Assembly (NCBI GenBank): GCA_944383375.1
Contig: CALWPG010000003.1
Coordinates: 64,339 to 115,652 of the forward strand
From: an uncultured Clostridia bacterium
GTDB taxonomy: Bacteria > Bacillota > Clostridia > Christensenellales > UBA1242
Reading direction: 5' to 3'
Length of the DNA: 51,314 nt
Shown here: piece after piece, positions 37,791-46,202 of the stretch
Numbering within the stretch: the stretch's first letter is position 1
Layout of the letters: each line of letters begins with the position of its first letter
Program-made: the position numbers and the translations under genes
Notes under the pieces: model-generated
Told to the model about the DNA's origin: nothing
The model's database searches: none
Seen by the model: only the letters and a program-made list of their open reading frames with translations

Positions 37791-39440
37791 ATGAACGCAT
37801 TAAAAACGCTTGTTTTCATGCAGTTAAAAGACAAAGTAGATTTTGGATTTTTGAGAACAAAAAAGGCACTCATATCCAAGGTTATTTTGACGCTACTTTC
37901 TTTTATTGCAATCACAGCTGTTTATTATTTTGGTTTTTATTTGTGCCGTTTGCTTGGTATATTTTCACTTGTTAACATTATTCCGACAAGTGTCATTGTT
38001 GTGTTGTTCAGCATTATGGAAATTTTGTCTATAATATCTTGCACATACTCACTAATGAAAAACTTGTATTTTGCTCGTGACAATCAGGTGCTTTTGACTT
38101 TTCCTGTTACAGTTGATCAAATATTTTTCTCAAAACTTATAGTTTTTTATATCTATGAACTCAGGCGCACAATATTTTTCATTTTTCCAATGTTTTTTGC
38201 GTTTGGGCTTATCAGTGGATATTCTGTTGTGTTTTTCTTGTGGCTTTTACCTTGTATGTTTATTGTTGCACTAATTCCAGTGTCAATTGGCGCACTTTTG
38301 TCCATTGTTGCAATGCTTGTCGCTATCGTGCTTAGAAATTACTCTTTAATTAGATGGGTGATTTTTTTGGCACTTATTGGACTTGGCATATATGTGTTTT
38401 TGCTTTTTGTGTCACTAATACCCGAAAACCTCGATATCGTTGCAAGTTGGGGGACCATATTTTGGGACATTCAGGACTTTTTGGGCAGTTACACAAAGTA
38501 TATGGCACCATTCACTTATCTCACACAGTTTATTGTTGGAACACATTTTGGACTTTCGCAAAACTTATTTACTCTTGATACACTCTGGATTTTACTAACA
38601 ATTGTTGCAATGGTGGCTGTGCTTTTGGGGGCAAGTTATTTAATATGTAAGCCGTTATTTTTGAGAATGACCAGTTCTCCTTTTGAATATAAAAGAAAAA
38701 TTATTAAGAAAACATACAAAAATGGCTTTTTAAAGGCGTTTTATAGCGCAGTGCATAAAGACGATTTGGTGATTTTTAGAACAAGCGATGAAGTTTATAG
38801 CCTTTTTGGGGTGGCAATATGTATGCCACTTGCGATACTTCTTTTGAATACCATTTTTGCCGCAATGAGTACAAGACTTCTTGGTGACAATATGGCAATT
38901 TCATTTAACCTTTTAATAATTCTTTTATTTGCAATGGCAACAAACAATAAAGTGGCAAGTATATATTCGCGTGAGGCACAGGCAGGATATCTGGTCAAGA
39001 CAAGACCGAATGGTCATAACTCAAATTTGACTGCGAAACTTGTAACATATGCAATTATAACGTCAATTTCAATAGTCGCATCAGTTTGCGTATTTGCGTC
39101 ATTTAATAGTATGAGTATTCTAAACGTTATCTTATTTGGTATGAGTGCAATTTTAATATATCTAATACACATGTTTTGGAGTGCAGAAATGGATATAATG
39201 AATCCACAAAATATTCAGTATTCCACAACTGGAAGCCATGTAAATAACCCAAACGAAACAAAGTCTACAATAGCAATGGTGTTTTTAGCAGCAGTGTTTT
39301 TTGCAATTTCACTGTTCTTACTTATGGAAAATTCACAAATCGCATGGGTTAAAGTTTTGTTTGTTGCATTGGCATATTTTGCTTATAGAGTTTGGTCATT
39401 TTATAGCAAAATTAAATATTATTATGAGGAAAAAGGATGA
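37791..39440 (+). CDS. ABC exporter permease (ABC-2-like)
   Basis: 549 residues with roughly 12 hydrophobic segments and almost no soluble domain. It matches the large putative ABC-exporter permeases of Firmicutes: an N-terminal LKDKVDFGFLRTKKALISK, YFARDNQVLLTFPVTVDQIFFSKL (about 94-117) as a cytoplasmic coupling-like segment, a second such region DDLVIFRTSDEVYSLFGVA, and IYSREAQAGYLVKTRPNG. It is coupled to the preceding ATPase gene (1-nt gap, AAGGAG before the ATG), so the two form one transporter, likely for a lipid-like or peptide substrate; this is inferred. The next gene overlaps its stop by 4 nt. Confidence 0.82.
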   Translation: MNALKTLVFMQLKDKVDFGFLRTKKALISKVILTLLSFIAITAVYYFGFYLCRLLGIFSLVNIIPTSVIVVLFSIMEILSIISCTYSLMKNLYFARDNQVLLTFPVTVDQIFFSKLIVFYIYELRRTIFFIFPMFFAFGLISGYSVVFFLWLLPCMFIVALIPVSIGALLSIVAMLVAIVLRNYSLIRWVIFLALIGLGIYVFLLFVSLIPENLDIVASWGTIFWDIQDFLGSYTKYMAPFTYLTQFIVGTHFGLSQNLFTLDTLWILLTIVAMVAVLLGASYLICKPLFLRMTSSPFEYKRKIIKKTYKNGFLKAFYSAVHKDDLVIFRTSDEVYSLFGVAICMPLAILLLNTIFAAMSTRLLGDNMAISFNLLIILLFAMATNNKVASIYSREAQAGYLVKTRPNGHNSNLTAKLVTYAIITSISIVASVCVFASFNSMSILNVILFGMSAILIYLIHMFWSAEMDIMNPQNIQYSTTGSHVNNPNETKSTIAMVFLAAVFFAISLFLLMENSQIAWVKVLFVALAYFAYRVWSFYSKIKYYYEEKG

Positions 39441-39883
39441 AAAAATCTATTGTTATTCTTATTGGTGTGGTTTATATAATGTCTATTATAGTAATAGGCT
39501 TTTTTGGTATGAAGATAACATCATATAACACAACCGTGTACCCAGATGAAATTGAGATTTTAAGTGTTGAGTGTGAAGATGAAGAAAGGGTAAGTATTAA
39601 AGAAGCCAACCTCAATATACCAGGAACTGGAGTTTGTAAGTACATAATAACTTATGACTTTCAAGAAGGGAAAGACAATGTTTTTTCTCTTGTTTATAGA
39701 GTTTACCCAGACACAACAAGCGACAAGGGTGTGAATTTTGGCTATGATAAACAAACTGCACCAATATCTGAGATAGATGAGAAAAATAATTTTTGGATAA
39801 AAAATAGAGGTGGAGCAGTGGTCAAAATTTCTGCCGTTTCTCGTCCAACTGTGGAAGTTATGTTCTATTTATCTATAATTTAA
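39437..39883 (+). CDS. Membrane-anchored accessory protein of the ABC module
   Basis: 148 residues. A single N-terminal hydrophobic segment (about 4-24, SIVILIGVVYIMSIIVIGFF) is followed by a beta-rich extracellular part (NTTVYPDEIEILSVECED, YIITYDFQEGKDNVFSL) that ends hydrophobic. No family recognised; it resembles a small Ig-like fold. It overlaps the permease stop by 4 nt (ATGA), showing translational coupling, so it is probably an accessory or sensing partner of the transporter. Confidence 0.75.
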   Translation: MKKSIVILIGVVYIMSIIVIGFFGMKITSYNTTVYPDEIEILSVECEDEERVSIKEANLNIPGTGVCKYIITYDFQEGKDNVFSLVYRVYPDTTSDKGVNFGYDKQTAPISEIDEKNNFWIKNRGGAVVKISAVSRPTVEVMFYLSII

Positions 39884-39904
39884 TTATATGATGCATAAAA
39901 ACAT

Positions 39905-39933
39905 TTGATATTACAAACAGTAAAATGTATAAT
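39905..39933 (+). promoter_or_regulatory. Promoter of the second lipoprotein
   Basis: TTGATA (39905-39910), a 17-nt spacer and TATAAT (39928-39933). A leader of about 24 nt carries AAAGGAG (39952-39958) before the ATG at 39964. Confidence 0.75.
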
Positions 39934-39963
39934 AACCATGGAATATTTTGTAAAGGAGAAAAT

Positions 39964-42084
39964 ATGAAAAAGTTTATTAGTCTTATTAGTGCTGTAATGT
40001 GCGTGATGGTCTTTGGAATAATTTTGACTGCTTGTGGTGAAAAGCCTGTTGAAATAGCAGTTAAAGACGACACTCTTGACACGCAATTAGACATTGGTGA
40101 AAATTTGGTTCTTGATGACCTTGTTTTGCTTGTGACTTACAGCAATGACAAAGTCAAAGAAGTCAAATACAATGACGAAATGCAGTTTGCTTGCTCGGAC
40201 AATACACCACTCGATGAGATAGCAAATGAAGCGGGGGAAAAGCAAGTTATAATTAAATATCTTGGACTTCAAACCGAAGTTACAATAACGGTAACAGAAA
40301 GCCAACATGTTCCAACAGTTGAGTATGAAGTGCAAAGTTTTGGTTTGCCAACATTTATTACTGACTTCGAAAATAATGCAAAAGCATTTAATATTCGTGA
40401 CAATACTTATAAAGTTGGAGACGATAACTCGTTTGAACTTAAACCAATAATTATGGGTGTTGAAATAGTTGATGGTGTACGTGGAGAAATTCAAGCTCTT
40501 GACTATGTGCCAGCAACTTACAAAGTTGAACAAAAAATTGACGGCGAGTATGTTGAGCTTACAGGAGATGAATTAACTGAGGCAGTTACAATCGATCAAC
40601 AAAAGTTTGGTTTTGATTTCGCTGATAAAGCTGTAGGAAATACATATAGAATAACAGTTACTGCACAAACTATTAGTGGAGATGTGAGCATATCTCACGA
40701 GCTTGAAGTTGTTGATGGCTTTAACATTCAGTCAAAAGAGATGCTTTCAGTGATGGACAATAATCCAACAACACAAAAATATTGGGCAGACCTTAAAGCA
40801 CAAAACAATGTGCCTCAAGTTGACACCAACTCAGTCGTCATTCACGGCAGTTATGAATTGTCTGATTCTGATGTTCCACAGGCATACTACTATAAAGAAG
40901 GTGACAGTGATTATGTCCCTGAACTAGCAAACACAATGAGAAACTGGAAGACAATTTATCATATTTCTGTTGACCAAGACGAAACATACAAAATCTATGG
41001 TAATTACAATACAATAGATGCAAGTGCAATCGCTCTTACCAATCTTGATTACTTAAACACAAATAAAATTGATAATGAAAAATTTGGACATGCCTCATTA
41101 TTCTCATTCGGTATTGCAAACAATAACCATCCAACAAACCAAAATCAAGGTAGCGTTGTTATGGATAGCCTTAACTTAATTGGCAACACAAATCGTGACG
41201 AGTCAGAAGCTTTAAGAGGCGGACTTTTAATGGTTCTTACTGGTTCAAAAGATGTGACGCTAAACAATGTCAATGGTAACAGTTGGGTTACAATGCTTGT
41301 TTCAACAACTGAAGGCAGTGATTGGGAAACGGCATCAACACACATTTCAAATTGCAAGTTTACTGATAGTTATAGCCTTATGATAAACTATTGGGGTATA
41401 AAAAATAACTACATTGAAGACAGCATTCTCTCTGGCTCTGGCGGTCCAGTTGTGTTCTTGACACATCTTGACCCTAAGGATACACCAAACTCAAATTACG
41501 CAAATGTTGAAGTTATCAATTCAACAGTTGAAACCACTGTTTCGGGCGAAGAAGCGTGGTTCGGTTTAAATGATGCTACTCCAGTGGCTACTGAACTTAA
41601 AAAATCAAATCAATTATTTTTGGGTACAAGTCAAGCTCTTAAAGATAATAGTCTTTTACCAAGCGTAAGGTCGCTACTTGATAATGACGGGTTATTGAAC
41701 GCTGCATTTGTATTTGTTTCAAACGGTAATCCAGTTTTAAATAGCAATCCAGTAAAAGGGAAAGTGACAATAAAGAACGAAGCTGGTGAGGTAACTTTTG
41801 TTCATGACATGGAAGATCAGACATTTAAGGCAACAACATCTGCACCTGCACTTGCTCCATATCTTGCAAATTTACCATTCTTTAATGCTGGTGGACAACT
41901 CTATACAACACATTTGACTAATCAAACACCTGATGGCTTTGGTAGAGATCCAATTACTGCTTTGGACTTAACAAATATGGAAGAGATACAAAAAATGGTC
42001 CAATTCTTGTCCGATGAGTATGTAGGTATATTTGTAAATGGCATACCAACAATGGGCGCTGTGGTCGAATACTTTAGTTTATAA
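39964..42084 (+). CDS. Surface lipoprotein with Ig-like N-terminal domain
   Basis: 706 residues from the ATG at 39964 (AAAGGAG 5 nt upstream); the longer in-frame form would start inside the promoter region. Signal peptide with a lipobox ILTAC (Cys at about 24). Residues ~30-115 form a bacterial Ig-like domain ending in LQTEVTITVTES. Then come a second beta domain (residues ~120-255) and a long region with WKTIYHISVDQDETYKIYG and VVMDSLNLIGNTNRDESEAL, whose strand-turn repeats (LNNVNGNSWVTMLVSTTE, HISNCKFTDSYS, VEVINSTVETTV) suggest a right-handed beta-helix, as in pectate-lyase-like surface proteins. No catalytic residues identified. Ligand unknown. Confidence 0.85.
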   Translation: MKKFISLISAVMCVMVFGIILTACGEKPVEIAVKDDTLDTQLDIGENLVLDDLVLLVTYSNDKVKEVKYNDEMQFACSDNTPLDEIANEAGEKQVIIKYLGLQTEVTITVTESQHVPTVEYEVQSFGLPTFITDFENNAKAFNIRDNTYKVGDDNSFELKPIIMGVEIVDGVRGEIQALDYVPATYKVEQKIDGEYVELTGDELTEAVTIDQQKFGFDFADKAVGNTYRITVTAQTISGDVSISHELEVVDGFNIQSKEMLSVMDNNPTTQKYWADLKAQNNVPQVDTNSVVIHGSYELSDSDVPQAYYYKEGDSDYVPELANTMRNWKTIYHISVDQDETYKIYGNYNTIDASAIALTNLDYLNTNKIDNEKFGHASLFSFGIANNNHPTNQNQGSVVMDSLNLIGNTNRDESEALRGGLLMVLTGSKDVTLNNVNGNSWVTMLVSTTEGSDWETASTHISNCKFTDSYSLMINYWGIKNNYIEDSILSGSGGPVVFLTHLDPKDTPNSNYANVEVINSTVETTVSGEEAWFGLNDATPVATELKKSNQLFLGTSQALKDNSLLPSVRSLLDNDGLLNAAFVFVSNGNPVLNSNPVKGKVTIKNEAGEVTFVHDMEDQTFKATTSAPALAPYLANLPFFNAGGQLYTTHLTNQTPDGFGRDPITALDLTNMEEIQKMVQFLSDEYVGIFVNGIPTMGAVVEYFSL

Positions 42085-42098
42085 TACGAATAATTTTA

Positions 42099-42128
42099 AA
42101 AAACTGTAGGTTATCCTACGGTTTTTTT
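42099..42128 (+). terminator. Terminator of the second lipoprotein gene
   Basis: AAACTGTAGG / CCTACGGTTT stem with loop TTAT, followed by a T-run. Confidence 0.85.
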
Positions 42129-42200
42129 ATGCAAAAAATTTTGACAAAATTAAATGATAGAATAGAAGTTGTTTAATTACTAAAATAAAAAAGTGACATA

Positions 42201-43628
42201 TTGCATACAATAAAACAAGTGAAAAGGTTAAAAACTGGCACAAAAATTTGTTATGCAGTTGGGAATTTGGGTTATGGTGTTGTTTCGCAAGCCATGACAA
42301 CTTTTATGATGTTTTTTGGGACCAGCGTGCTTGGTATTCGTGGTTCACTTGTGGGGCTTTGTGTTGCACTTTCGGCGTTTTGGGACGGGCTTAGTGACCC
42401 CATTGTCGGATATCTTAGCGACATAACTCGCTCAAAATTTTGGGGTAGAAGACATGGCTATCTTTTTTTTGGTACGCTTGGAATTGTGATTTTTAATATA
42501 CTTCTTTGGAGTGTGCCAAGTGGTATGGGCGAAGTGGCTAAATTTTTTTGGCTTCTTATTATGCTACTTGCCTTAGAAACTGCAAACACATGCTTTGCAA
42601 CACCATATGTCGCCCTTGGAATTGACATAGCACCGGGATACAATGAACAAAGCACTCTCCAGGGTTACAAAACGGTATTTTTTATCTTGGGCATGGTGCT
42701 TCCAAGTGTGCTTATGATGATATTCATGCCAGGTGGTGAGCAAGGTCAGCTTTCGCAAAGCGGATATATTTACATCGCATACACAACATCAATTTTGGCT
42801 CTGATATGTGGACTCATCACTGTTTTTGGAACTTTCAAAAAGGCAAAAGCAGTCCACACAGAAAGTTCAAGAAAAAAAGAAAAAAATGCATTTTTTAAGA
42901 TATTTTACAACTTTTTTTTGGTGCTTAAAAAACGAAATTATGGTGCAATAATATTGTCATATTCTGTAGCGCTTATCTCCACGGCATTTTTGACTTCAGT
43001 TGGTATGCACATTTTTACTTATTGTTTCCATTTTAACTCAACTCAAATTCCAATTATAATGTCAGCCTTATTTTTGGGCGCAATACTAAGTCAGCCATTT
43101 TGGATTTATCTTTCGCGAAGAATTGACAAAAAGCCCACACTCAGATGGTCATATTTTGTCATCTTGGTGGGAATTTTTTTGACATTTTGGGTATTTGTAT
43201 TTCGTGAGAGCATTGGTACTGACATTTGTTTTTATGTTGTGCTTTTGTGCATATTTGTCTGTGGTTTTGGCTCTGGAGCACTTTATAGCTTACCAATGAG
43301 TATGTTTGCCGACAATGTCACAATGGATAAATTGAAAACAGGTGAAAACAAGAGCGCCACATATTCCGGTTACATGACTTTTGCTTACAATGTCGCAAAC
43401 TCACTTGCTTTGTTTGTGATTGGAATTCTACTTGACCTAATCAAATTTGATGCTTCTCAGCCAGTTCAGGCACTTAAAGTTCAAAACTACCTAGGGCTTA
43501 TTGTTTTTGGTGGCTGTGCAGTTTCAATTGCAATTGCCATGATGATTATTTCAAGATACAACTTAAAGCGAAGTGACATATTAAAACAACAATTACTGGC
43601 AAAACAAAAGGATAAAAACAAAAAATAA
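42201..43628 (+). CDS. GPH/MFS-type sugar:cation symporter
   Basis: About 475 residues with 12 predicted helices. The glycoside-pentoside-hexuronide (MelB-like) family fits: TGTKICYAVGNLGYGVVSQ at the N-terminus, FWDGLSDPIVGYLSDITRSKFWGRRHGY (residues ~61-88, with the conserved D..S DP and R/GRR loop) and a cytoplasmic middle loop. The sugar cannot be predicted and no glycosidase is nearby. The start is uncertain: TTG at 42201 is the longest frame; GTG at 42219 (KRLKTG onward) gives a more typical N-terminus, with TACAAT 7 nt upstream. No Shine-Dalgarno is visible for either. A TTGACA lies at 42141. Confidence 0.85.
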   Translation: MHTIKQVKRLKTGTKICYAVGNLGYGVVSQAMTTFMMFFGTSVLGIRGSLVGLCVALSAFWDGLSDPIVGYLSDITRSKFWGRRHGYLFFGTLGIVIFNILLWSVPSGMGEVAKFFWLLIMLLALETANTCFATPYVALGIDIAPGYNEQSTLQGYKTVFFILGMVLPSVLMMIFMPGGEQGQLSQSGYIYIAYTTSILALICGLITVFGTFKKAKAVHTESSRKKEKNAFFKIFYNFFLVLKKRNYGAIILSYSVALISTAFLTSVGMHIFTYCFHFNSTQIPIIMSALFLGAILSQPFWIYLSRRIDKKPTLRWSYFVILVGIFLTFWVFVFRESIGTDICFYVVLLCIFVCGFGSGALYSLPMSMFADNVTMDKLKTGENKSATYSGYMTFAYNVANSLALFVIGILLDLIKFDASQPVQALKVQNYLGLIVFGGCAVSIAIAMMIISRYNLKRSDILKQQLLAKQKDKNKK

Positions 43629-43657
43629 TTTCCAAAATATAACTTTTATGTTATACT
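43629..43657 (+). promoter_or_regulatory. Promoter giving a leaderless cca-uvrC operon mRNA
   Basis: TTTCCA (43629-43634, weak), a 17-nt spacer and TATACT (43652-43657), then exactly 6 nt to the ATG at 43664. No Shine-Dalgarno. Confidence 0.6.
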
Positions 43658-43663
43658 TGGGCT

Positions 43664-44926
43664 ATGAAAAAATTTAAAGAAATAATTGTGTCAGAAAATC
43701 TTGATAAATTGGCACAAAAACTAAAGAAAAAAGCAGAACTTTTCATTGTAGGTGGCTATGTTCGAAACAGTTTACTCGGAATCGGTAGCACCGATATCGA
43801 CCTTGCAAGTAAATTGACCACAACTGAGCTAACTGAACTTTTAAAAGACACACCATACGTGGTCAAAGAAAAAAACAAAAGACTGGGCACGGCGACAATC
43901 AAAATTGGTGAAGAGTTTTATGAGCACACCACATTCAGGACAGAAGTGTATGACGGCACGGGCAAGCACACTCCTGACATTGTCACATTTGTGGATGATA
44001 TTCGCCAGGACGCAAAGCGAAGAGACTTCACTGTGAATTGCATTTATTACAGTATAACGAGAAAAAAGATAATCGACATATACTCAGGCCTATACGACCT
44101 TGAAAAAAAGAGAATAAGGACAATTGAAACACCTGAATTTGTGTTTTCTTGTGACGGGCTTAGGATTTTAAGGATGATTAGAATAGCCTGCGAACTCGGT
44201 TTTTCCATTGAAAAAAATACCTACAAAGTGGCACAAAAAATGGCATACAGAGTAAAAGATATCTCGGGCACAAGAAAGCAACAGGAATTAAATAACATAC
44301 TTTGGTGCGACAAAAAATATCCAATATCCAAAAAGAAATCTCATCTTAGGGCACTTTGTATGCTCAATGTCTTCAATCTTTTTTCTGCACTTTATTGCAC
44401 GGTGTCGAAGATAAAGTTAAGGCTTGTCAAAAAAGTTCAAGACCTTAGGCTAGAAGCGCTTTTGGTGGATATGATTGATGCAATAAATCCCGATTGTGTG
44501 GAATATTATCTTGACTTTATGTTGTCAAGCAAAGGATTCAATTTTCCAGCAAAGGCAAAGGAATATCTAATAAATGTCGTCTGTGGGTATTTTGATGCGA
44601 CAAACAAACTTTCAAACAGGGATTATTTTATAAAATATTATGAAAATTTTTCCAGCATCTCTCGGTTACTTGCAAAAGACCACGTGTTTTTATTCAACAG
44701 ATACAACTTTTTCTATAGATACCTTACAAATTATCATATTCCAATCAGGATTAAAGACTTGCAAGTAAATGGCAATGACATAAAAAAATATAGACCTAAA
44801 CTCGATGCGAAATACTATAATGAGATCTTGCAAAACTTGCTTATCAAAGTCTTTGATGGAGAAGTGGAAAACGATAGAGATAAACTTATAACGGAGATTA
44901 AAAATTATGACATTGCAAATAATTAG
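43664..44926 (+). CDS. cca: CCA-adding tRNA nucleotidyltransferase
   Basis: 420 residues, class II nucleotidyltransferase. Head domain: ELFIVGGYVRNSLLG then STDIDLASKL (catalytic DxD, residues ~45-48), RRDFTVNCIYYSI and DPD-free neck GLRILRMIRIACELGFSIE. The C-terminal half is helical and less conserved; no HD domain is seen. The enzyme adds or repairs the 3' CCA of tRNA; the one tRNA in this window already encodes CCA, so repair is a likely role. A poly(A) polymerase activity cannot be excluded. It heads a tightly packed operon: rmuC starts 20 nt before its stop. Confidence 0.88.
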   Translation: MKKFKEIIVSENLDKLAQKLKKKAELFIVGGYVRNSLLGIGSTDIDLASKLTTTELTELLKDTPYVVKEKNKRLGTATIKIGEEFYEHTTFRTEVYDGTGKHTPDIVTFVDDIRQDAKRRDFTVNCIYYSITRKKIIDIYSGLYDLEKKRIRTIETPEFVFSCDGLRILRMIRIACELGFSIEKNTYKVAQKMAYRVKDISGTRKQQELNNILWCDKKYPISKKKSHLRALCMLNVFNLFSALYCTVSKIKLRLVKKVQDLRLEALLVDMIDAINPDCVEYYLDFMLSSKGFNFPAKAKEYLINVVCGYFDATNKLSNRDYFIKYYENFSSISRLLAKDHVFLFNRYNFFYRYLTNYHIPIRIKDLQVNGNDIKKYRPKLDAKYYNEILQNLLIKVFDGEVENDRDKLITEIKNYDIANN

Positions 44927-46202
44927 TATAGCAATTGTTTCGTTGTGCCTGGTATTACTTTTTATATTGGTGTTTAGAAAACCTAAATCACAGGCTGATA
45001 TAAATGTAGAAAAAATTGCCAATGAGCTCAAGGTTTTGGAAAAAATTCAAAATGAAAAGATGGACATGCTGTCCAATAACTTTACTCAAAATATGACACA
45101 GATACAAAACACACTTGTCAACACCGTGTCTCAAAATGACATGCTACAAAACCAAAAGCTGGAGGACATAAGAACACAAGTTCAAGCACTTGTTTCAAAC
45201 GTTGAACTTTCAATGCGAAATGCAATAACTCAGCTCAACGAAGGACTTCTTCGCATCCAACAAGAAAATGAAAAGAAATTGGAGCAAATGCGTCAAACAG
45301 TTGATGAAAAATTAAATGTAAGCCTTGAAAATAGGCTTAGCCAGTCCTTTAACATCATAAACGAAAGGCTACAATCTGTCTATGAAGGCATTGGAGTCAT
45401 GAAACAGCTTGCAAGTGGTGTGGGTGATCTTAAAAAAGTTTTGACAAACATCAAAACAAGAGGCACATGGGGTGAAATTCAACTTGGAACACTCTTGGAG
45501 CAAATCTTGACCAAAGAGCAATATTTTGAACAAATCAACATCAATCCAAAAAATGGAGAGAGAGTGGACTTTGTCATACGAATGCCGGGCAAAGATGACG
45601 GCGATGAAGTATACTTGCCAATTGACGCGAAGTTTCCACTTGAGGATTATCAACGTTTGGTAGAGGCAAGCGAAAATGGAAGTAAAGAAGATGTCGATAT
45701 GGCAGTGAAAAACTTGGAAAAGAGGGTGAAGGAAGAGGCAAAGCGCATAAATGAAAAATACATATTTGTTCCAAAAACCACAGATTTTGCTGTTATGTAT
45801 TTGCCAATAGAAGGGCTTTATGCCGAAGTGCTGAGAATTCCAGGACTTTGCGAAATGCTTCAACAAAACTATAAAATTGTCATCTGTGGTCCGACCACGC
45901 TGTCTGCACTCCTAAATAGTTTGCAATTGGGCTTTAAAACATTGTCCATTCAAAAACGTTCCAGTGAGGTTTGGAATCTTTTGGGTGTATTCAAACGAGA
46001 GTTTTCCAAGTTTGTCGATCTTTTGGCAAAAACCCAAAAGAAATTGGATGAGGCTTCAAACACTATTGAATTTGCTACCAAAAAGTCGCGTACAATAGAG
46101 AAGAAGCTAAAAGATGTCGCCAGCATTGAAGGCGATACAGTGACGCTTAGTATCGACGACGTGCAAGATGATTTAAAAGAGGAGATTGGTGACGATGAGT
46201 GA
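44907..46202 (+). CDS. rmuC: DNA recombination protein RmuC
   Basis: 431 residues. An N-terminal transmembrane helix (about 4-24) leads to a long coiled coil (about 30-160, rich in N/Q/E/L), then the RmuC nuclease-like core: VGDLKKVLTNIKTRGTWGEI, QLGTLLEQIL, VDFVIRMPGKDDGDEVYLPIDAKFPLEDY (residues ~225-255), YIFVPKTTDFAVMYLPIEGL and a helical tail. RmuC limits recombination at inverted repeats; this genome carries many palindromic repeats. It overlaps cca by 20 nt and the next gene by 8 nt. Confidence 0.92.
   Translation: MTLQIISIAIVSLCLVLLFILVFRKPKSQADINVEKIANELKVLEKIQNEKMDMLSNNFTQNMTQIQNTLVNTVSQNDMLQNQKLEDIRTQVQALVSNVELSMRNAITQLNEGLLRIQQENEKKLEQMRQTVDEKLNVSLENRLSQSFNIINERLQSVYEGIGVMKQLASGVGDLKKVLTNIKTRGTWGEIQLGTLLEQILTKEQYFEQININPKNGERVDFVIRMPGKDDGDEVYLPIDAKFPLEDYQRLVEASENGSKEDVDMAVKNLEKRVKEEAKRINEKYIFVPKTTDFAVMYLPIEGLYAEVLRIPGLCEMLQQNYKIVICGPTTLSALLNSLQLGFKTLSIQKRSSEVWNLLGVFKREFSKFVDLLAKTQKKLDEASNTIEFATKKSRTIEKKLKDVASIEGDTVTLSIDDVQDDLKEEIGDDE

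Noticed and set aside
39938-39967. Nine-codon leader peptide overlapping the second lipoprotein start
   Set aside because: ATG at 39938 lies only 4 nt after the -10 hexamer, so it is probably upstream of +1; no attenuator structure is seen.
42193-42213. Leaderless GTG start for the symporter, 6 nt after TAAAAT
   Set aside because: The frame closes after six codons and is not in frame with the gene.
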